A stretch of 64,000 nt of DNA, taken from assembly GCF_018394335.1 (NCBI RefSeq), contig NZ_CP074572.1:3286001-3350000 (forward strand), written 5' to 3'. Shown piece by piece: positions 45,777 to 55,808 of the stretch. The translations under genes were made by a program, and so were the position numbers. How positions within the stretch are numbered: position 1 is the first letter of the stretch; each line of letters starts with the position of its first letter. The notes beneath the pieces were generated by a model that saw only the letters and a list, made by a program, of their open reading frames with translations, made no database searches and was not told the origin of the DNA. Source of the DNA: Shewanella dokdonensis (lineage in GTDB: Bacteria; Pseudomonadota; Gammaproteobacteria; Enterobacterales; Shewanellaceae).

Positions 45777-46879
45777 ATGGCAAGAAAACTTCTCTTGAGC
45801 CTGCTGCTGACGCTGTTATCTCCCAGCCTGTTTGCTGCCAGTCGAGCACTACTGGACTTGGTGGATGTGCAGGGGTGCGTGACAATCAATTGGTGGGATA
45901 CGGCTTGGTGGTCGGCCTGGCGGGCTCTGGTGATAAATCGCAGATTAAGTTTGCTGGGCAGTCCTTGAATAACATGCTGAAGCAGTTTGGCGTCAAGATG
46001 GACGACAGTAACTTACCGCGCACCAAAAACATCGCGGCGGTGATTGTGCAGGCAACCTTGCCACCAGACAGCAGCCCTGGGCAGCTGATCGATGTTACCG
46101 TAAATTCCTTAGGTGACGCCAAAAGCCTATTAGGGGGCAGCTTGGTGATGACGCCGCTGCGTGGTATTGATGGCAAGGTTTACGCCTTGGCACAGGGGAA
46201 TCTGGTGGTCGGCGGGGTTAATGCTTCTGGCAATACCGGATCATCGGTTACCGTCAACGTGCCCACTGCGGGGATCATTCCCAATGGCGCAACGGTTGAA
46301 CGTGCCATTCTTGGCCGCAGCCGGGATTCCGGTGAAGTGGTGCTAAATCTGAAAGACCCCAACTACAAAACCGCCCGTAATATTGTCACGGCGATCAATA
46401 AGGAGTTTGGGCCAGGCGTTGCACAAGCCGAAAACTGGGGCAAACTGAAGCTAAGTGCGCCGCGCGATCCCAATAATTTCAACACCTTTATGTCGATGTT
46501 GCAGGATATCCGAGTGGAACTGGGCAGTCAGCGACCTAAAGTCATTTTCAACAGCCGTACTGGCACTGTGGTCATCAACGATATGGTGCGGGTACGCAAG
46601 GCCGCCGTTACTCACGGCAGTTTGACCATTACCATTAGCGAGCGGCAAGGGGCTATTCAGCCGGCACCGTTTTCTAACGGCACAACGGTGCCGGTCAATG
46701 CCAGTGATGTCAATGTTGACCAGCAACGGCACAATATGATGCTGTTCCCTGAGGGGACTTCGCTGGAGACTATCGTCCAGGCCGTGAATGCCTTGGGAGC
46801 CACCCCAGCCGAATTGATGTCAATTCTGATGGGGCTCGATAAAGCCGGGGCACTGGAAGCCGATCTGGTGGTGATTTAG
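45777..46879 (+). pseudogene. flgI: Flagellar P-ring protein FlgI (frame broken once)
   Basis: Periplasmic ring around the rod. A signal peptide (LLLSLLLTLLSPSLFAAS) starts in one frame; the next carries RDNQLVGYGLVVGLAGSGDKSQIKFAGQSLNNMLKQFGV, DVTVNSLGDAKSLLGGSLVMTPLRGIDG, and ends ELMSILMGLDKAGALEADLVVI. One more G in the run 45872-45875 gives DLVDVQGVRDNQLVGYG, the conserved FlgI entry, and about 367 residues. Twelve bases after flgH. Confidence 0.93.
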
Positions 46880-46890
46880 TAGGAATAGTG

Positions 46891-47321
46891 ATGATGAGTA
46901 GCCCAATTTCCCCGCCTTGAATCAGTCTCTGGCCATTGATCCGGCGCAGGTGAATCAGATTTATAGCAATCTTTCTGAAGCCGATGGTTTGCAGCAAGCC
47001 TCTGAGCAGTTCGAGGCGATATTTCTGCAGTTGGTTTTGAAAAACATGAACAGTGCCACGGCCGCGATCAGCGGTGATGATGGCATGTTTGCCAGCCGTG
47101 AACAGCGGATGTATCAGGATATCTACAATGCCCAGATTTCTCAGTCCTTGGCCGCCTCAGGCCAAATAGGATTAGCGGAAAAAATGGTGGCGCAGATAGG
47201 TGGGCAACTGCACTCCTTGGAAAATAAATTTAAGGAACCAGAAAAAACGGTCGCTCCTACATTAGAAGGAAACGCGTTTTCTCAGCCTTTGAACGCCAGT
47301 GGAATCAACTCGGGGAGTTAG
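46891..47321 (+). pseudogene. flgJ: FlgJ rod-capping protein without muramidase domain (frame broken once)
   Basis: Rod cap/scaffold protein. The core reads LQQASEQFEAIFLQLVLKNMNSATAAISGDDGMFASREQRMYQDIYNAQISQSLAASGQIGLAEKMV, the FlgJ N-terminal domain. The product ends soon after, at about 143 residues, so the peptidoglycan-hydrolase half found in many primary FlgJ proteins is absent, as in lateral systems. Start ATG 46891 (or 46894) is in another frame; one more C in the run 46910-46913 joins them. Another muramidase would be needed to open the wall. Confidence 0.88.
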
Positions 47322-47325
47322 TGAG

Positions 47326-48663
47326 ATGTCAGGACTGCTGTCCAATGCCTTATCCGGACTAAACGCCGCCAATACAGCGCTGTCTGTCAGTGGTCACAAT
47401 GTTGCCAATTTGGCGACTGAAGGGTATAGCCGTCAGGCTGTCCAATTTGCCACGGCCCAGGGTAACCTGAATGGGGTAAAAGTCAGCAATGTCGATCGGG
47501 TAGTGAATAGTTTTTATAACGATGACATCTGGCGCACCAGTTCTGATCTGGCTTATTACAATGGTTTGCAGAGTTATCTCGGGTATGCCGAAGAACTGAT
47601 GGGAACCAGCTCGCTTAATTTTAATGATGCCATCAGTCAGTTAACCGGTGCACTGAACTCCGCACTGGCAGCGCCCGAATCGCGGGCCTATCGGCAAGAG
47701 GTGTTGTCCAGTGCCGATGCCTTAGTTAATAAGATGTCGCAGATCAATGGCGCTTTGACCGATCAGCGCGAGAAGCTCAGCAAAGAGATGACGCAGACCG
47801 CTTCCAGTATCGGTTATACGCTGCGCAAACTGGCCGATTATAATGACCGCGTTGCGATCGCCGTGGCCAAAGGCGAACCTACCGCAGAGTTAGAGGATAA
47901 CCGTGAATTACTGGTTACCCAGCTGTCATCTTACATTGGCATAGCCACTACCAGCCGTGATGATGGCACGTTAGATATTGCTACTATGAGTGGGGCACCG
48001 TTATTGATCGGTACTCAAGCGGCCGAGTTAGCGGTAAACGGTACTGAGGTCTCACTGACATTAGGCAAGCAGGTATTTCGTCTGACCGACAATATTGGCG
48101 GTAAGATGGGCGGTTTGATCTCCGCCGATACAGATGTATTGCAGCCTACCGTTGCCAGCCTCAATAGCATGCTGAGCCAACTGAGTGATGATGTAAATGG
48201 TGTTTTAGCACAGGGGTTTGATCTAAATGGTAACCCTGGGGCGCCACTGTTTAGCTACGATGCCAACGATCCCCTAGGCACATTTGCCGTCAGTGACAGC
48301 ATCAATATTGATTCGCTGGCATTTATTGGGGGTAAAGACGATGGTGGTGGCAACTGGGTGCCCGCTGGTGGTGTAGGTGATAACAGTAATATTGCGAATC
48401 TGATTGACGTGTTTGACAACCAATCAGCCGACTACTCACTGCTCATTGGCCGTTTGGCTTCAAAGAGTAATGAAAATCAAAGTAGTGTAAAAACTGCACA
48501 GGCACTCAATGATAATGCCTTGCAGACCCGAGATAATCTCAGTGGTGTCAATAAGGATGAAGAAGCATCCAACATCCTTTTCTACCAGCAGATGTATCAG
48601 GCCAATGCCAAAGTGATTTCTGTGGCTGATGAAACCTTTAAAACCCTGTTGGCCATGTTCTAA
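47326..48663 (+). CDS. flgK: Hook-filament junction protein FlgK
   Basis: Hook-associated protein 1. The 445-residue protein begins MSGLLSNALSGLNAANTALSVSGHNVANLATEGYSRQAVQFATA and ends FYQQMYQANAKVISVADETFKTLLAMF, the axial helices of the family. It is shorter than E. coli FlgK (547), consistent with a reduced outer domain in lateral systems. ATG at 47326 has GGGAG eight bases upstream; an earlier frame start lies inside flgJ. Confidence 0.94.
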   Translation: MSGLLSNALSGLNAANTALSVSGHNVANLATEGYSRQAVQFATAQGNLNGVKVSNVDRVVNSFYNDDIWRTSSDLAYYNGLQSYLGYAEELMGTSSLNFNDAISQLTGALNSALAAPESRAYRQEVLSSADALVNKMSQINGALTDQREKLSKEMTQTASSIGYTLRKLADYNDRVAIAVAKGEPTAELEDNRELLVTQLSSYIGIATTSRDDGTLDIATMSGAPLLIGTQAAELAVNGTEVSLTLGKQVFRLTDNIGGKMGGLISADTDVLQPTVASLNSMLSQLSDDVNGVLAQGFDLNGNPGAPLFSYDANDPLGTFAVSDSINIDSLAFIGGKDDGGGNWVPAGGVGDNSNIANLIDVFDNQSADYSLLIGRLASKSNENQSSVKTAQALNDNALQTRDNLSGVNKDEEASNILFYQQMYQANAKVISVADETFKTLLAMF

Positions 48664-48672
48664 GGAAGCGCG

Positions 48673-49571
48673 ATGAGAGTCAGTTCACATCTATATCAGC
48701 AAAATATCATTCGTACTATCAACCAGGGCACCGCTGACTATAACCGTTTATCAGTACAACTGTTCAATAATCAGCGGATAACCAAGCCCTCGGATGATCC
48801 ACTTGGCTCAGTAATGTTACTGACGCTGGATAGCGAACTGAGTTCCATCAAACAGTATCAGTCCAACATGAACGATGTGGAATACACCTTAGGCCAGCAG
48901 GAAACCCAGCTCTCCAGCGCGGTGAATATCCTAAATAGCTTGCAGGAAATGACCACTACCGCGGCCGATGGTTCCATGGGCGAGACAGAAATTACCGCGC
49001 TAGGGCAGCAGATGGGGGTGTTATTCCCGGCCATCGTTGATTTGCTTAATACCACAGATGGCGATGGTCGCTATTATTTTTCCGGCAGTCTGACCAATGT
49101 GATGCCATTTCAGAAAGATCTCTCGGGGCAATATCAGTATCAGGGGGATAGCAATATTCGGCAGGTGGCGGTTTCCTCTGACTCCAAGGTTATCAGTAAT
49201 GTGGTCGGTAGTGATATTGATCCGGGTGCCAGCTTTCTCAACCAGATGCAGGATTATCTGACGCTGTTGAACACAGATCCGGGCAATGCCACTATTGGCG
49301 ATGAATCCAGAAACATGATGGATGGCATTAACAGCTTTTTGCAGGGTGTTACGGATCAGTTGACGAAAATTGGGGCCACACGTGCCTCCCTGAGTCGATC
49401 AAACAGGGCAATGATGATATTGCCGTATATACCCAAGGGCTCAGGGATGACATCAGTCAGGTCGACTATGCACAAACTTATGTGAAGTTGAACGAGACTG
49501 TGGCTTCCTATGAATCAACGCTGAAGGTATACAACCGTGTCAGCCAATTGTCTTTGTTTTCGATGCTCTGA
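48673..49571 (+). pseudogene. flgL: Hook-filament junction protein FlgL (frame broken once)
   Basis: Hook-associated protein 3. The first frame has MRVSSHLYQQNIIRTINQGTADYNRLSVQLFNNQRITKPSDDPLGSV and runs to GATRASLS; the next continues IKQGNDDIAVYTQGLRDDISQVDYAQTYVKLNETVASYESTLKVYNRVSQLSLFSML. One added T near 49394-49396 gives about 299 residues. The terminal LFSML is typical. AAGGAAGCG precedes the start. Last gene of the rod-hook series. Confidence 0.92.
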
Positions 49572-49580
49572 TAACACGCC

Positions 49581-50617
49581 ATGTTAGTCACCAATACTTC
49601 CGCTATCAGTGATACCCAGCGACTTCAAGAAAACCGGGTAACATCGGCTGCCGTTAATGATGCTGGTCAACAAACAACAACTGACAATAAAGCGGCTACG
49701 GTAACCGCTGAAAAAGGCAGTCAGCATCAAGTCTTGTCGCGGTGGGTCGCGTTGGCTACCGTAACCAAATCGATGGGTAACAGTGAGCAGTCGGCCCGCA
49801 CCTTGAAGCAACTGTCATATCAGTTGCGAGCCCTCAGCAGCAGAATTAATCAACAGGCCCCTAATAAGGGATCTAAGGGAGCGGTTCAATCCCAAGTCGC
49901 CAGCGCGGTCAGCCAGATGAAGGCACTACTACAACAAGGTGGTGTCAATGGTAAATTGCGTAGCAGTGACCCCGCCGTTCAGTCTGTTACCCGTGAACTG
50001 ACTAACAAGGTCGATTTGTTGTCCGCTAAAGCCCTAGATGAGCAGGTCAGTATTGTCATGGGCCGCAGTGGTAAAGCGGTATCGTTTTCGTTACCAGCTT
50101 ATGCTAATAAGTCGGCTAATCTCTCGACTCTGCAACAAGCCTTTGCTGGACAGGATATTTCTGTGGGCGTTTCAGAGCGGGATACACTGTTGTTTAGCGC
50201 GTCAAAAGAGGCTTCTTCGGCCTTGAAGGAACCTTGGCTAATGATGGGCAAGGGGTACGGATCGCGGCCGGTAATCCGGTATCGGTCAGTCTCAATGAAG
50301 AACCCCATGCCTTAGATAAGTTGCAGCAGCTAGCGCAAACTCAAAATACTGCGAATGAGGCATATCAGCAGCAGATAGCTCAGCTGCAAAGATCCATCCG
50401 TGCTTCACTACAAAATATTGAAAACCAACGGCAACAGATATTACAGCGATTACAGCAGATCCAGCGCTCGCCTGCTGGCGAAACTGAGTTGCAGGAACTG
50501 ACACAACAGGTGCAGCAGATCCTTAATCAGCCAGATCAAAATGCAGTATCCATTCTGGTATCTCAGGCCAATATCACCCGTAATCTGGTGTCATTCAGTT
50601 TATCTTCTGGCCGTTAA
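49581..50617 (+). pseudogene. LafW-like protein of unknown function between flgL and flagellin (frame broken once)
   Basis: I do not recognise a domain. The repaired product is about 345 residues, starting MLVTNTSAISDTQRLQENRV. It has a Ser/Gln/Ala-rich N-terminal half, a segment DLLSAKALDEQVSIVMGRSGKAVSFSLPAYANKS, and a C-terminal Gln-rich coiled coil (SIRASLQNIENQRQQILQRLQQIQRS). The frames join if one G is added at 50236-50237 (EPWANDGQGVRI). Its position matches lafW of Flag-2/lateral loci, called a putative hook-associated protein; that name here is positional inference. No signal peptide or membrane segment is seen. Confidence 0.6.
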
Positions 50618-50827
50618 GTTTGTGCAGAAGGCAGTGGTCAATCAATCCTCTTCCTGAACGACCAACTGTCTTCTGCTTTTCGTTCTCTAGCGCTGCCAAC
50701 TGTTTTAGTTTTCTGTTTGTTTTCTAATGATTTTTAAAATTTAAAAAAATACCTAAAAATAAATTTCAGTTCTGTCGCGAGCGGGTCGCTTATTTCTAGA
50801 GAACATCGATTCTAAAGGAGAACAGTG

Positions 50828-51667
50828 ATGTCATTATCTATTCAATCTAATGCAGCTTCCCTTTCCATCCAGAACCAGCTGAACCGTACCAACAGCGCCT
50901 TGAGTACAGCGCTGGAACGTTTGGGCAGCGGCTATCGTATCAACTCCGCTAAAGATGATGCCGCTGGTCTGCAGATTGCTAACCGTTTGAATGCCCAGGC
51001 TACTGGTCAGAAAGCCGCTATCTACAACGCCAACAATGCTCAGTCTATGATGCAGACTGCCGAAGGCGCGTTTGATGAAATGACTAACATTGCTGACCGT
51101 ATGAAAGAGCTGGCAACTCAGGCTGCCAACGGTACTAACAGCTCCGCTGAGTACACTGCAATGAACAGTGAATATTCGGCATTGAGTTCAGAATTAACTA
51201 GTATTATGGATAACACATCTTTTGGTGCTGACACTAAGTTATTGACCGGTGGTAAGTTTGCAAGTGCTGTAAAATTCCAAGTTGGTGCTTCTACTGCTGA
51301 AACACTTTCTGTTGATATTTCTGGTCAGTTGACCGCTATAACAGGTGCAATTGGTACTAACCTTACAGGATTAGCTAATCAGGGTGATTCCTCAACCTCT
51401 ATGGGTGAGATTGACACTCTGATTAATGCTATTGGGGCTGCTCGTTCTGCACTGGGTGCTAACATGAACCGCTTGGATCACACTGTTAACAACGTGACCA
51501 ACATGAAGCAGAACACTGAAGCTGCTGCATCTAACCTGATGGATGCTGACTATGCTGCAGAAACTTCTGCCATGACTAAGCAACAGTTGCTGATGAACTC
51601 TGGTGTATCTGTACTGAGCGTATCTAACAGTACTACCAGCATGATCGCTTCTCTGCTGCGCGGTTAA
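50828..51667 (+). CDS. lafA: Lateral-type flagellin
   Basis: Filament subunit. The 279-residue protein has the D0/D1 N terminus (SLSIQSNAASLSIQNQLNRTNSALSTALERLGSGYRINSAKDDAAGLQIANRL) and C terminus (EAAASNLMDADYAAETSAMTKQQLLMNSGVSVLSVSNSTTSMIASLLRG), with only a short variable centre, so D2/D3 are nearly absent. ATG at 50828 has AAGGAG seven bases upstream. The central 250 bases are AT-richer with T-ending codons unlike the conserved ends. A hairpin follows, before fliD. I could not find a convincing sigma-28 promoter upstream. Confidence 0.95.
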   Translation: MSLSIQSNAASLSIQNQLNRTNSALSTALERLGSGYRINSAKDDAAGLQIANRLNAQATGQKAAIYNANNAQSMMQTAEGAFDEMTNIADRMKELATQAANGTNSSAEYTAMNSEYSALSSELTSIMDNTSFGADTKLLTGGKFASAVKFQVGASTAETLSVDISGQLTAITGAIGTNLTGLANQGDSSTSMGEIDTLINAIGAARSALGANMNRLDHTVNNVTNMKQNTEAAASNLMDADYAAETSAMTKQQLLMNSGVSVLSVSNSTTSMIASLLRG

Positions 51668-51678
51668 TCAATACCACG

Positions 51679-51720
51679 GAGCGGCACACTAGTGACTAAT
51701 GTGCCGCTCTGATGTTTTTA
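51679..51720 (+). terminator. Partial terminator between flagellin and fliD
   Basis: GAGCGGCACA (51679-51688) pairs perfectly with TGTGCCGCTC (51700-51709), followed by a weak T-rich tail. Such a hairpin would reduce read-through so that flagellin mRNA exceeds fliD mRNA. Confidence 0.7.
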
Positions 51721-51736
51721 TTCAGGACGGAAAAAG

Positions 51737-53037
51737 ATGGCAACTTCTACAAGCTCGGCAACCAGTTTGGATCCAGCCTACTTGGCTCAACAATACACCG
51801 CCATTGACCGGGCTGCTAAAGACACCCTGTTACAGAATCAATACAACAGTTACAACACCTCATTAAAAGCGTTCCAATCACTGCAGTCATCATTAACTGA
51901 TTTTGTCAGTCATTTGAAAGACTTTAGTGCTGATGGCCTATTGGCCAGTTCCGCTAAAGTTTCTAGCAGCAATACCATGAACGTCACGGTTGATGGTTCT
52001 GCGGCACCCGGTTCTTACCAGATTTTTGTACAGCAGGTGGCACAAGCCCATCAGCTGGCGATGAGTTTTGATCCAGCACAAGTGCTGCCCACCAATGGCG
52101 ACCTTGGTATTACCGTCGGTAGCGATGAATTTGTGGTGGACTTATCGACATTACCTGCAACTGCGACGCTGTCAGATGTGGCATCCGCGATTAATAACAG
52201 TGCCGATAACACAGGCGTTAATGCCACCGTAATGCAAAGTGGCAGTGAAACCTTCTTGCTGCTGACCAGCGATAAAACTGGCGCAGCTAATCAGATCTCT
52301 TTGAATTTTAATGCTGGCACCGATCCTAACGGCGCTGTTTTTGCCACGGCTATTTCTGGGGCACAACAGTTGACCGCGGCGCAAGACGCCATTGTGCAGG
52401 TGGGTTCCAGCTCAGCGATTACTATCACTTCTGCGACTAATACCTTAGATAACGTGATTGACGGGGTGAAAATTGACTTGCTGCAGGCTCAGGCTAGCGG
52501 TGATACCCCAGTAAAAATTGACGTTGCTAAAGACTCAGAAAAAACGCAGGAAAATCTACAAGACATTGTGGACGAGTATAACAACTTGATGTCAAAACTC
52601 ACCGATGACGGCATTAAGAATGATAGTATGTCCAAAAATATACAACGGCTGATGCGCAGTAGTTTTCAAGGTACCTTTGACAGTAAGACCTTGTATTCTA
52701 TCGGCTTAGAATTTGACCGTAACGGTAAGCTGGCGATCAATAGTGACCGTCTCGATAAAGCGTTGAATACTGATTCTCAGCAAGTGGCTAAGATGCTGAC
52801 GGGTGACAACGGTTTAGTCAGCAAGCTGCAAACATCGCTAGCGCCTTATTCTGACCGTTTTGGTTTTTGAAGACCAAAGTGGATAATCTGCAATCCAGCC
52901 TGAATGCTGTCTCCAAAAAACAGGATGATTTTGATACTAAGATGCAACTGGTGTATCAGCGTTATTTGAATCAGTTTACCCAGATGCAGATTACCATTTC
53001 ACAGCTTGAATCCAGTATGTCTTCATTCTCAAGTTAA
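51737..53037 (+). pseudogene. fliD: Filament cap protein FliD (frame broken once)
   Basis: Caps the filament and folds exported flagellin. The first frame begins MATSTSSATSLDPAYLAQQYTAIDRAAKDTLLQNQYNSYNTSLKAFQSLQSSLTDF, with the conserved FliD core (TLYSIGLEFDRNGKLAINSDRLDKAL), and stops after DRFGF; the next frame adds the C-terminal axial helix KTKVDNLQSSLNAVSKKQDDFDTKMQLVYQRYLNQFTQMQITISQLESSMSSF. One T added to 52864-52868 gives about 433 residues. Confidence 0.93.
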
Positions 53038-53057
53038 TTTGCTTTCCGGAGGTAATG

Positions 53058-53441
53058 ATGTTGGATATGGGATATGCGGCGTATCAGCAGACCGCAGTAG
53101 AAGGGAAAGCCGCTGGCGCCGATGTGCATAAACTAGTGTTGATGTTATTTGATGGTTTCCTGGATGAGCTAGAACGTGCGGTGGGACATATCAATGCCAA
53201 GAAATTTGACCGCAAAGCCCAAAGTGTGGAACGACTGTTACGGATCCTTGGCGGCCTTGAGGCTTCACTAGATCGTGAACATGGTGGTGAATTAGCCGAA
53301 AACATGGCACAGCTTTATCAGCATTGTGGTCAGTCACTGGTGCAGGCTAGCTTTCGTAACGACATCAGCTATCTCGATTCAGTTAAAACGGTGATGACCA
53401 ATCTGCAGCAAGGCTGGAAAGGATTGGGGTCGCTCAATTAA
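53058..53441 (+). CDS. fliS: Flagellin export chaperone FliS
   Basis: Binds the flagellin C terminus before export. The 127-residue product has the FliS pattern MGYAAYQQTAVEGKAAGADVHKLVLMLFDGFLDELERAVGHI and ends GWKGLGSLN. ATG at 53058 is favoured over the adjacent ATG because GGAGG is then five bases away. It follows fliD directly and is closed by a strong terminator, so flagellin, cap and chaperone form one unit. Confidence 0.93.
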   Translation: MLDMGYAAYQQTAVEGKAAGADVHKLVLMLFDGFLDELERAVGHINAKKFDRKAQSVERLLRILGGLEASLDREHGGELAENMAQLYQHCGQSLVQASFRNDISYLDSVKTVMTNLQQGWKGLGSLN

Positions 53442-53457
53442 CTCTTTGCGCGGTAAT

Positions 53458-53485
53458 AAGCCACCGGTTAGCGGTGGCTTTTTTA
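53458..53485 (+). terminator. Intrinsic terminator after fliS
   Basis: AAGCCACCG (53458-53466) and CGGTGGCTT (53472-53480) form a nine-base-pair stem with a five-base loop and a T run. It ends the lafA-fliD-fliS unit. Confidence 0.92.
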
Positions 53486-53583
53486 TGAGCCGGGTGATTT
53501 CCTCGTACTTCCTATTGCGGAAAATATCTTTCCGTATGCCATATGCGAAGCATTAAAAATCATTGAAAATCATAATGATAAAG

Positions 53584-53600
53584 TTGGCGTGATATTTGTA
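53584..53600 (+). promoter_or_regulatory. Possible sigma-54-type promoter before the fliT-like gene
   Basis: TTGGC-N9-TGT keeps the GG-N10-GT spacing seen in front of flgB, 47 bases before the start codon. Weak outside the -24 GG. A promoter is needed here because a strong terminator lies upstream. Confidence 0.3.
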
Positions 53601-53646
53601 TTGCCAAGCTAAGAATTCAAACTAGCTCAAAAGACGGAGAGATTAA

Positions 53647-53970
53647 GTGCCGCGCGCAGAGGAAGCCAGACAGTTGCGACAGCAGATATCAACACTGTTA
53701 AAAGAGATGGAACTTGCCGTTGCTAATCGGCAGTGGCAGCGCATTCGTGCACTTGATAAACGTATGGTCCAGTTAATCAACGAATGCAATAAACCCGAGT
53801 ATCAAGGTCTGCAGGCACAGTTGCAGCCTATTATCGCCAGACAGTATCGACAACTGCTGGGAAAGATTGATGCTGCCAAGAATGAACTGGAATCTAAGAT
53901 GCAACGCCATGTTTCCGACAAAGAGGGACTGGAAGCCTATCAGGCTTCTATGGATGGTCGTTTATGGTGA
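53647..53970 (+). CDS. fliT: FliT-like flagellar chaperone (LafD type)
   Basis: A 107-residue, almost wholly helical protein (ARQLRQQISTLLKEMELAVANRQWQRIRALDKRMVQLINE and later IDAAKNELESKMQRHVSDKEGLEAYQASM) of FliT size. It stands just after fliD and fliS, where FliT, the chaperone of FliD, usually lies. Sequence conservation in FliT is low, so position carries most of the assignment. GTG start with GGAG nine bases upstream. Its end overlaps the start of fliK by seven bases. Confidence 0.68.
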   Translation: MPRAEEARQLRQQISTLLKEMELAVANRQWQRIRALDKRMVQLINECNKPEYQGLQAQLQPIIARQYRQLLGKIDAAKNELESKMQRHVSDKEGLEAYQASMDGRLW

Positions 53971-55322
53971 TGGCAATGCCAGTGATGTTGGCGGGCAACA
54001 GCACCGCTGACATGAGCGTCAGTAAAAATCTGGTGGCAGGCATAACGGCTGATGGAGATACGGCCGAGCAGCAGGGCGGAAGTTTTGTGCTACCCGAAAT
54101 CACCTCGCCTGCGCCGACTAACTCAGATGCCCCAAGCGAGCCGATGCTGTTGCAAGCGCTTACCTTTGATGAGCAACAAAACAACTTGCCAAGCAGTATG
54201 GCGGGCAGTTTGTTGCTATTGCCGCAAGCGTCTTCTCAAACGGATGAATCCACCGCAAATGCTGCTGAATTGGCAGCGCAAGCGCAGTCGGTGTTACCGC
54301 CAAGCTTGACGGCAGTCGCGCCAGAGCAGACAACCGCGGATGCGGCTAGCATTACCACAGATAGCGCTCCCGTCCTTGATGCCGATAAGGATCAGCCCAC
54401 CACAGATTCCGCAGCTGAACAGCCACAAAACCCTTTATTTGATAATCGGCTGGGCAGCGCTGCCATGTGGCCACAGCACCTTGCCCCCATAGTGACACCA
54501 CAAGCCACAACAACGGCAACCACTGTGGCTGCAACAGTTGCCGTTCCTGCAGTCACGCTCGGCAGTGATAGCGCGAATACCACCCCATCGGCCGCTTTGC
54601 AAACACCGACATTAGCACCTGCGGTTACGGCGTCTATGGCTAATTCGACAGTACCGTTCACCATGCAAACCATGAGTAGCAATGGCACTGAACCAAACAG
54701 CAACGCCAGCGTAACCGATGCCCGAGCGAAATCTTTTGCCGGATTAATGCAGGCAATGACCAGTGCGGCAATATCGTCCTCTGGACAGGCTCGCAGCGTT
54801 ACTGATGCGTCGGTTGTGAGTGGCGGCGTTAACGGAGTAATGCCTACCACCTCAATGCTAAATACGGGTGGCAATGACGTTGCCAGTGCCAGTGTCCTTG
54901 AGCTGCGTGCATCAACATCCGCCGCAGTAGGCCAGCAGTTAGTTAACCTGCTCAGCGATAAAGTGCAGTTGCAATATGACAGCAAAATTCACAATGCCCA
55001 GATCCGCCTCGACCCACCAAGGCTCGGCAGTATTGATATCCGGATCAGTGTCGATGGCGACCGGACGATAGTTCATATCAATGCCAGTCATGCCACCGTA
55101 AAAGATGCCGTGTTACAGACCGCTGAACAACTCAGAGCCTCGCTGGCTCACAAGCTGGGCGGGGAAGTCTTGGTACAGACGGGCGAGCGCCATTCACAAC
55201 AGGGACAACAGTCGCCACAACCCGGTTGGCAGGAAGAGATTATGGTCAACCATTTACAGCTAACGGAAGACGAAACTCAGCCTGTATCTATGGTGAGCGA
55301 CTGGTTGAATAGAAAAGCGTAA
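53964..55322 (+). CDS. fliK: Flagellar hook-length control protein FliK
   Basis: Secreted ruler that switches export from hook to filament. The 452-residue protein has a long low-complexity Ala/Thr/Ser-rich region (about residues 1-290) and the conserved C-terminal Flg_hook domain: IHNAQIRLDPPRLGSIDIRISVDGDRTIVHINASHATVKDAVLQTAEQLRASLAHKLGGEVLVQTG. ATG at 53964 overlaps the previous gene; other starts (GTG 53967, ATG 53970) are possible. It corresponds to lafE of lateral systems. Confidence 0.9.
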   Translation: MVMAMPVMLAGNSTADMSVSKNLVAGITADGDTAEQQGGSFVLPEITSPAPTNSDAPSEPMLLQALTFDEQQNNLPSSMAGSLLLLPQASSQTDESTANAAELAAQAQSVLPPSLTAVAPEQTTADAASITTDSAPVLDADKDQPTTDSAAEQPQNPLFDNRLGSAAMWPQHLAPIVTPQATTTATTVAATVAVPAVTLGSDSANTTPSAALQTPTLAPAVTASMANSTVPFTMQTMSSNGTEPNSNASVTDARAKSFAGLMQAMTSAAISSSGQARSVTDASVVSGGVNGVMPTTSMLNTGGNDVASASVLELRASTSAAVGQQLVNLLSDKVQLQYDSKIHNAQIRLDPPRLGSIDIRISVDGDRTIVHINASHATVKDAVLQTAEQLRASLAHKLGGEVLVQTGERHSQQGQQSPQPGWQEEIMVNHLQLTEDETQPVSMVSDWLNRKA

Positions 55323-55347
55323 TTTTATGTTTTTAGGAGATAAATAG

Positions 55348-55796
55348 ATGAAGGTAGTGTTGGGCGTTATTCTCGCGGTGGTGTTGTTGGCGGCAGGTGT
55401 TGGTGCTGGCATCTACTATACCCAAAGCGCTAAAAGTGCCTCATCGTCAGATGCAGAGAAAACCTCTGCTGCAGCAAATCCCATACTGTTTTATCCCATG
55501 AAGCGCTTTGTCGCCAGTGTTAGTGATGAGAACTATTCACGATATTTGGTATTGGAGCTGAGCCTGTCCACGCATGACCAAGCTTTTTGGCACAACTGGA
55601 ACAACAGTCTCCAGTACTGCGCAATGTGCTGGTGCAGTACTTTGCTAATTACTCACGGGAACAGGCTAAACAAGCCTTTGAAAATGTGGGTAAAGTTCAG
55701 CAATCCTTGCTACAGAAATTTAATGAAGCGCTGAAGCTTCAGAAGATCGACAGCAAGCTAGAACAGGTGCTGATCACTAACGTTTATTTGCAGTAA
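55348..55796 (+). pseudogene. fliL: Flagellar basal-body-associated protein FliL (frame broken once)
   Basis: Single-pass membrane protein that helps stator function. The first frame has the membrane helix VVLGVILAVVLLAAGVGAGIYY and YPMKRFVASVSDENYSRYLVLELSLSTHDQA; the second continues LAQLEQQSPVLRNVLVQYFANYSREQAKQAFENVGKVQQSLLQKFNEALK and ends KLEQVLITNVYLQ, a FliL-type terminus. One T added to 55584-55588 restores about 149 residues. It precedes fliA by 12 bases and corresponds to lafF. Confidence 0.88.
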
Positions 55797-55808
55797 GTAA
55801 AGGTCATT

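Noticed and set aside
50700..50827. Sigma-28 promoter for the flagellin
   Set aside because: A TAAA at 50754 is followed at the right distance by TGTCGCGA, too far from GCCGATAA to support.
54392..54985. A 197-codon minus-strand frame opposite fliK
   Set aside because: It mirrors the Ala/Thr-rich low-complexity part of fliK, which naturally leaves the other strand open.
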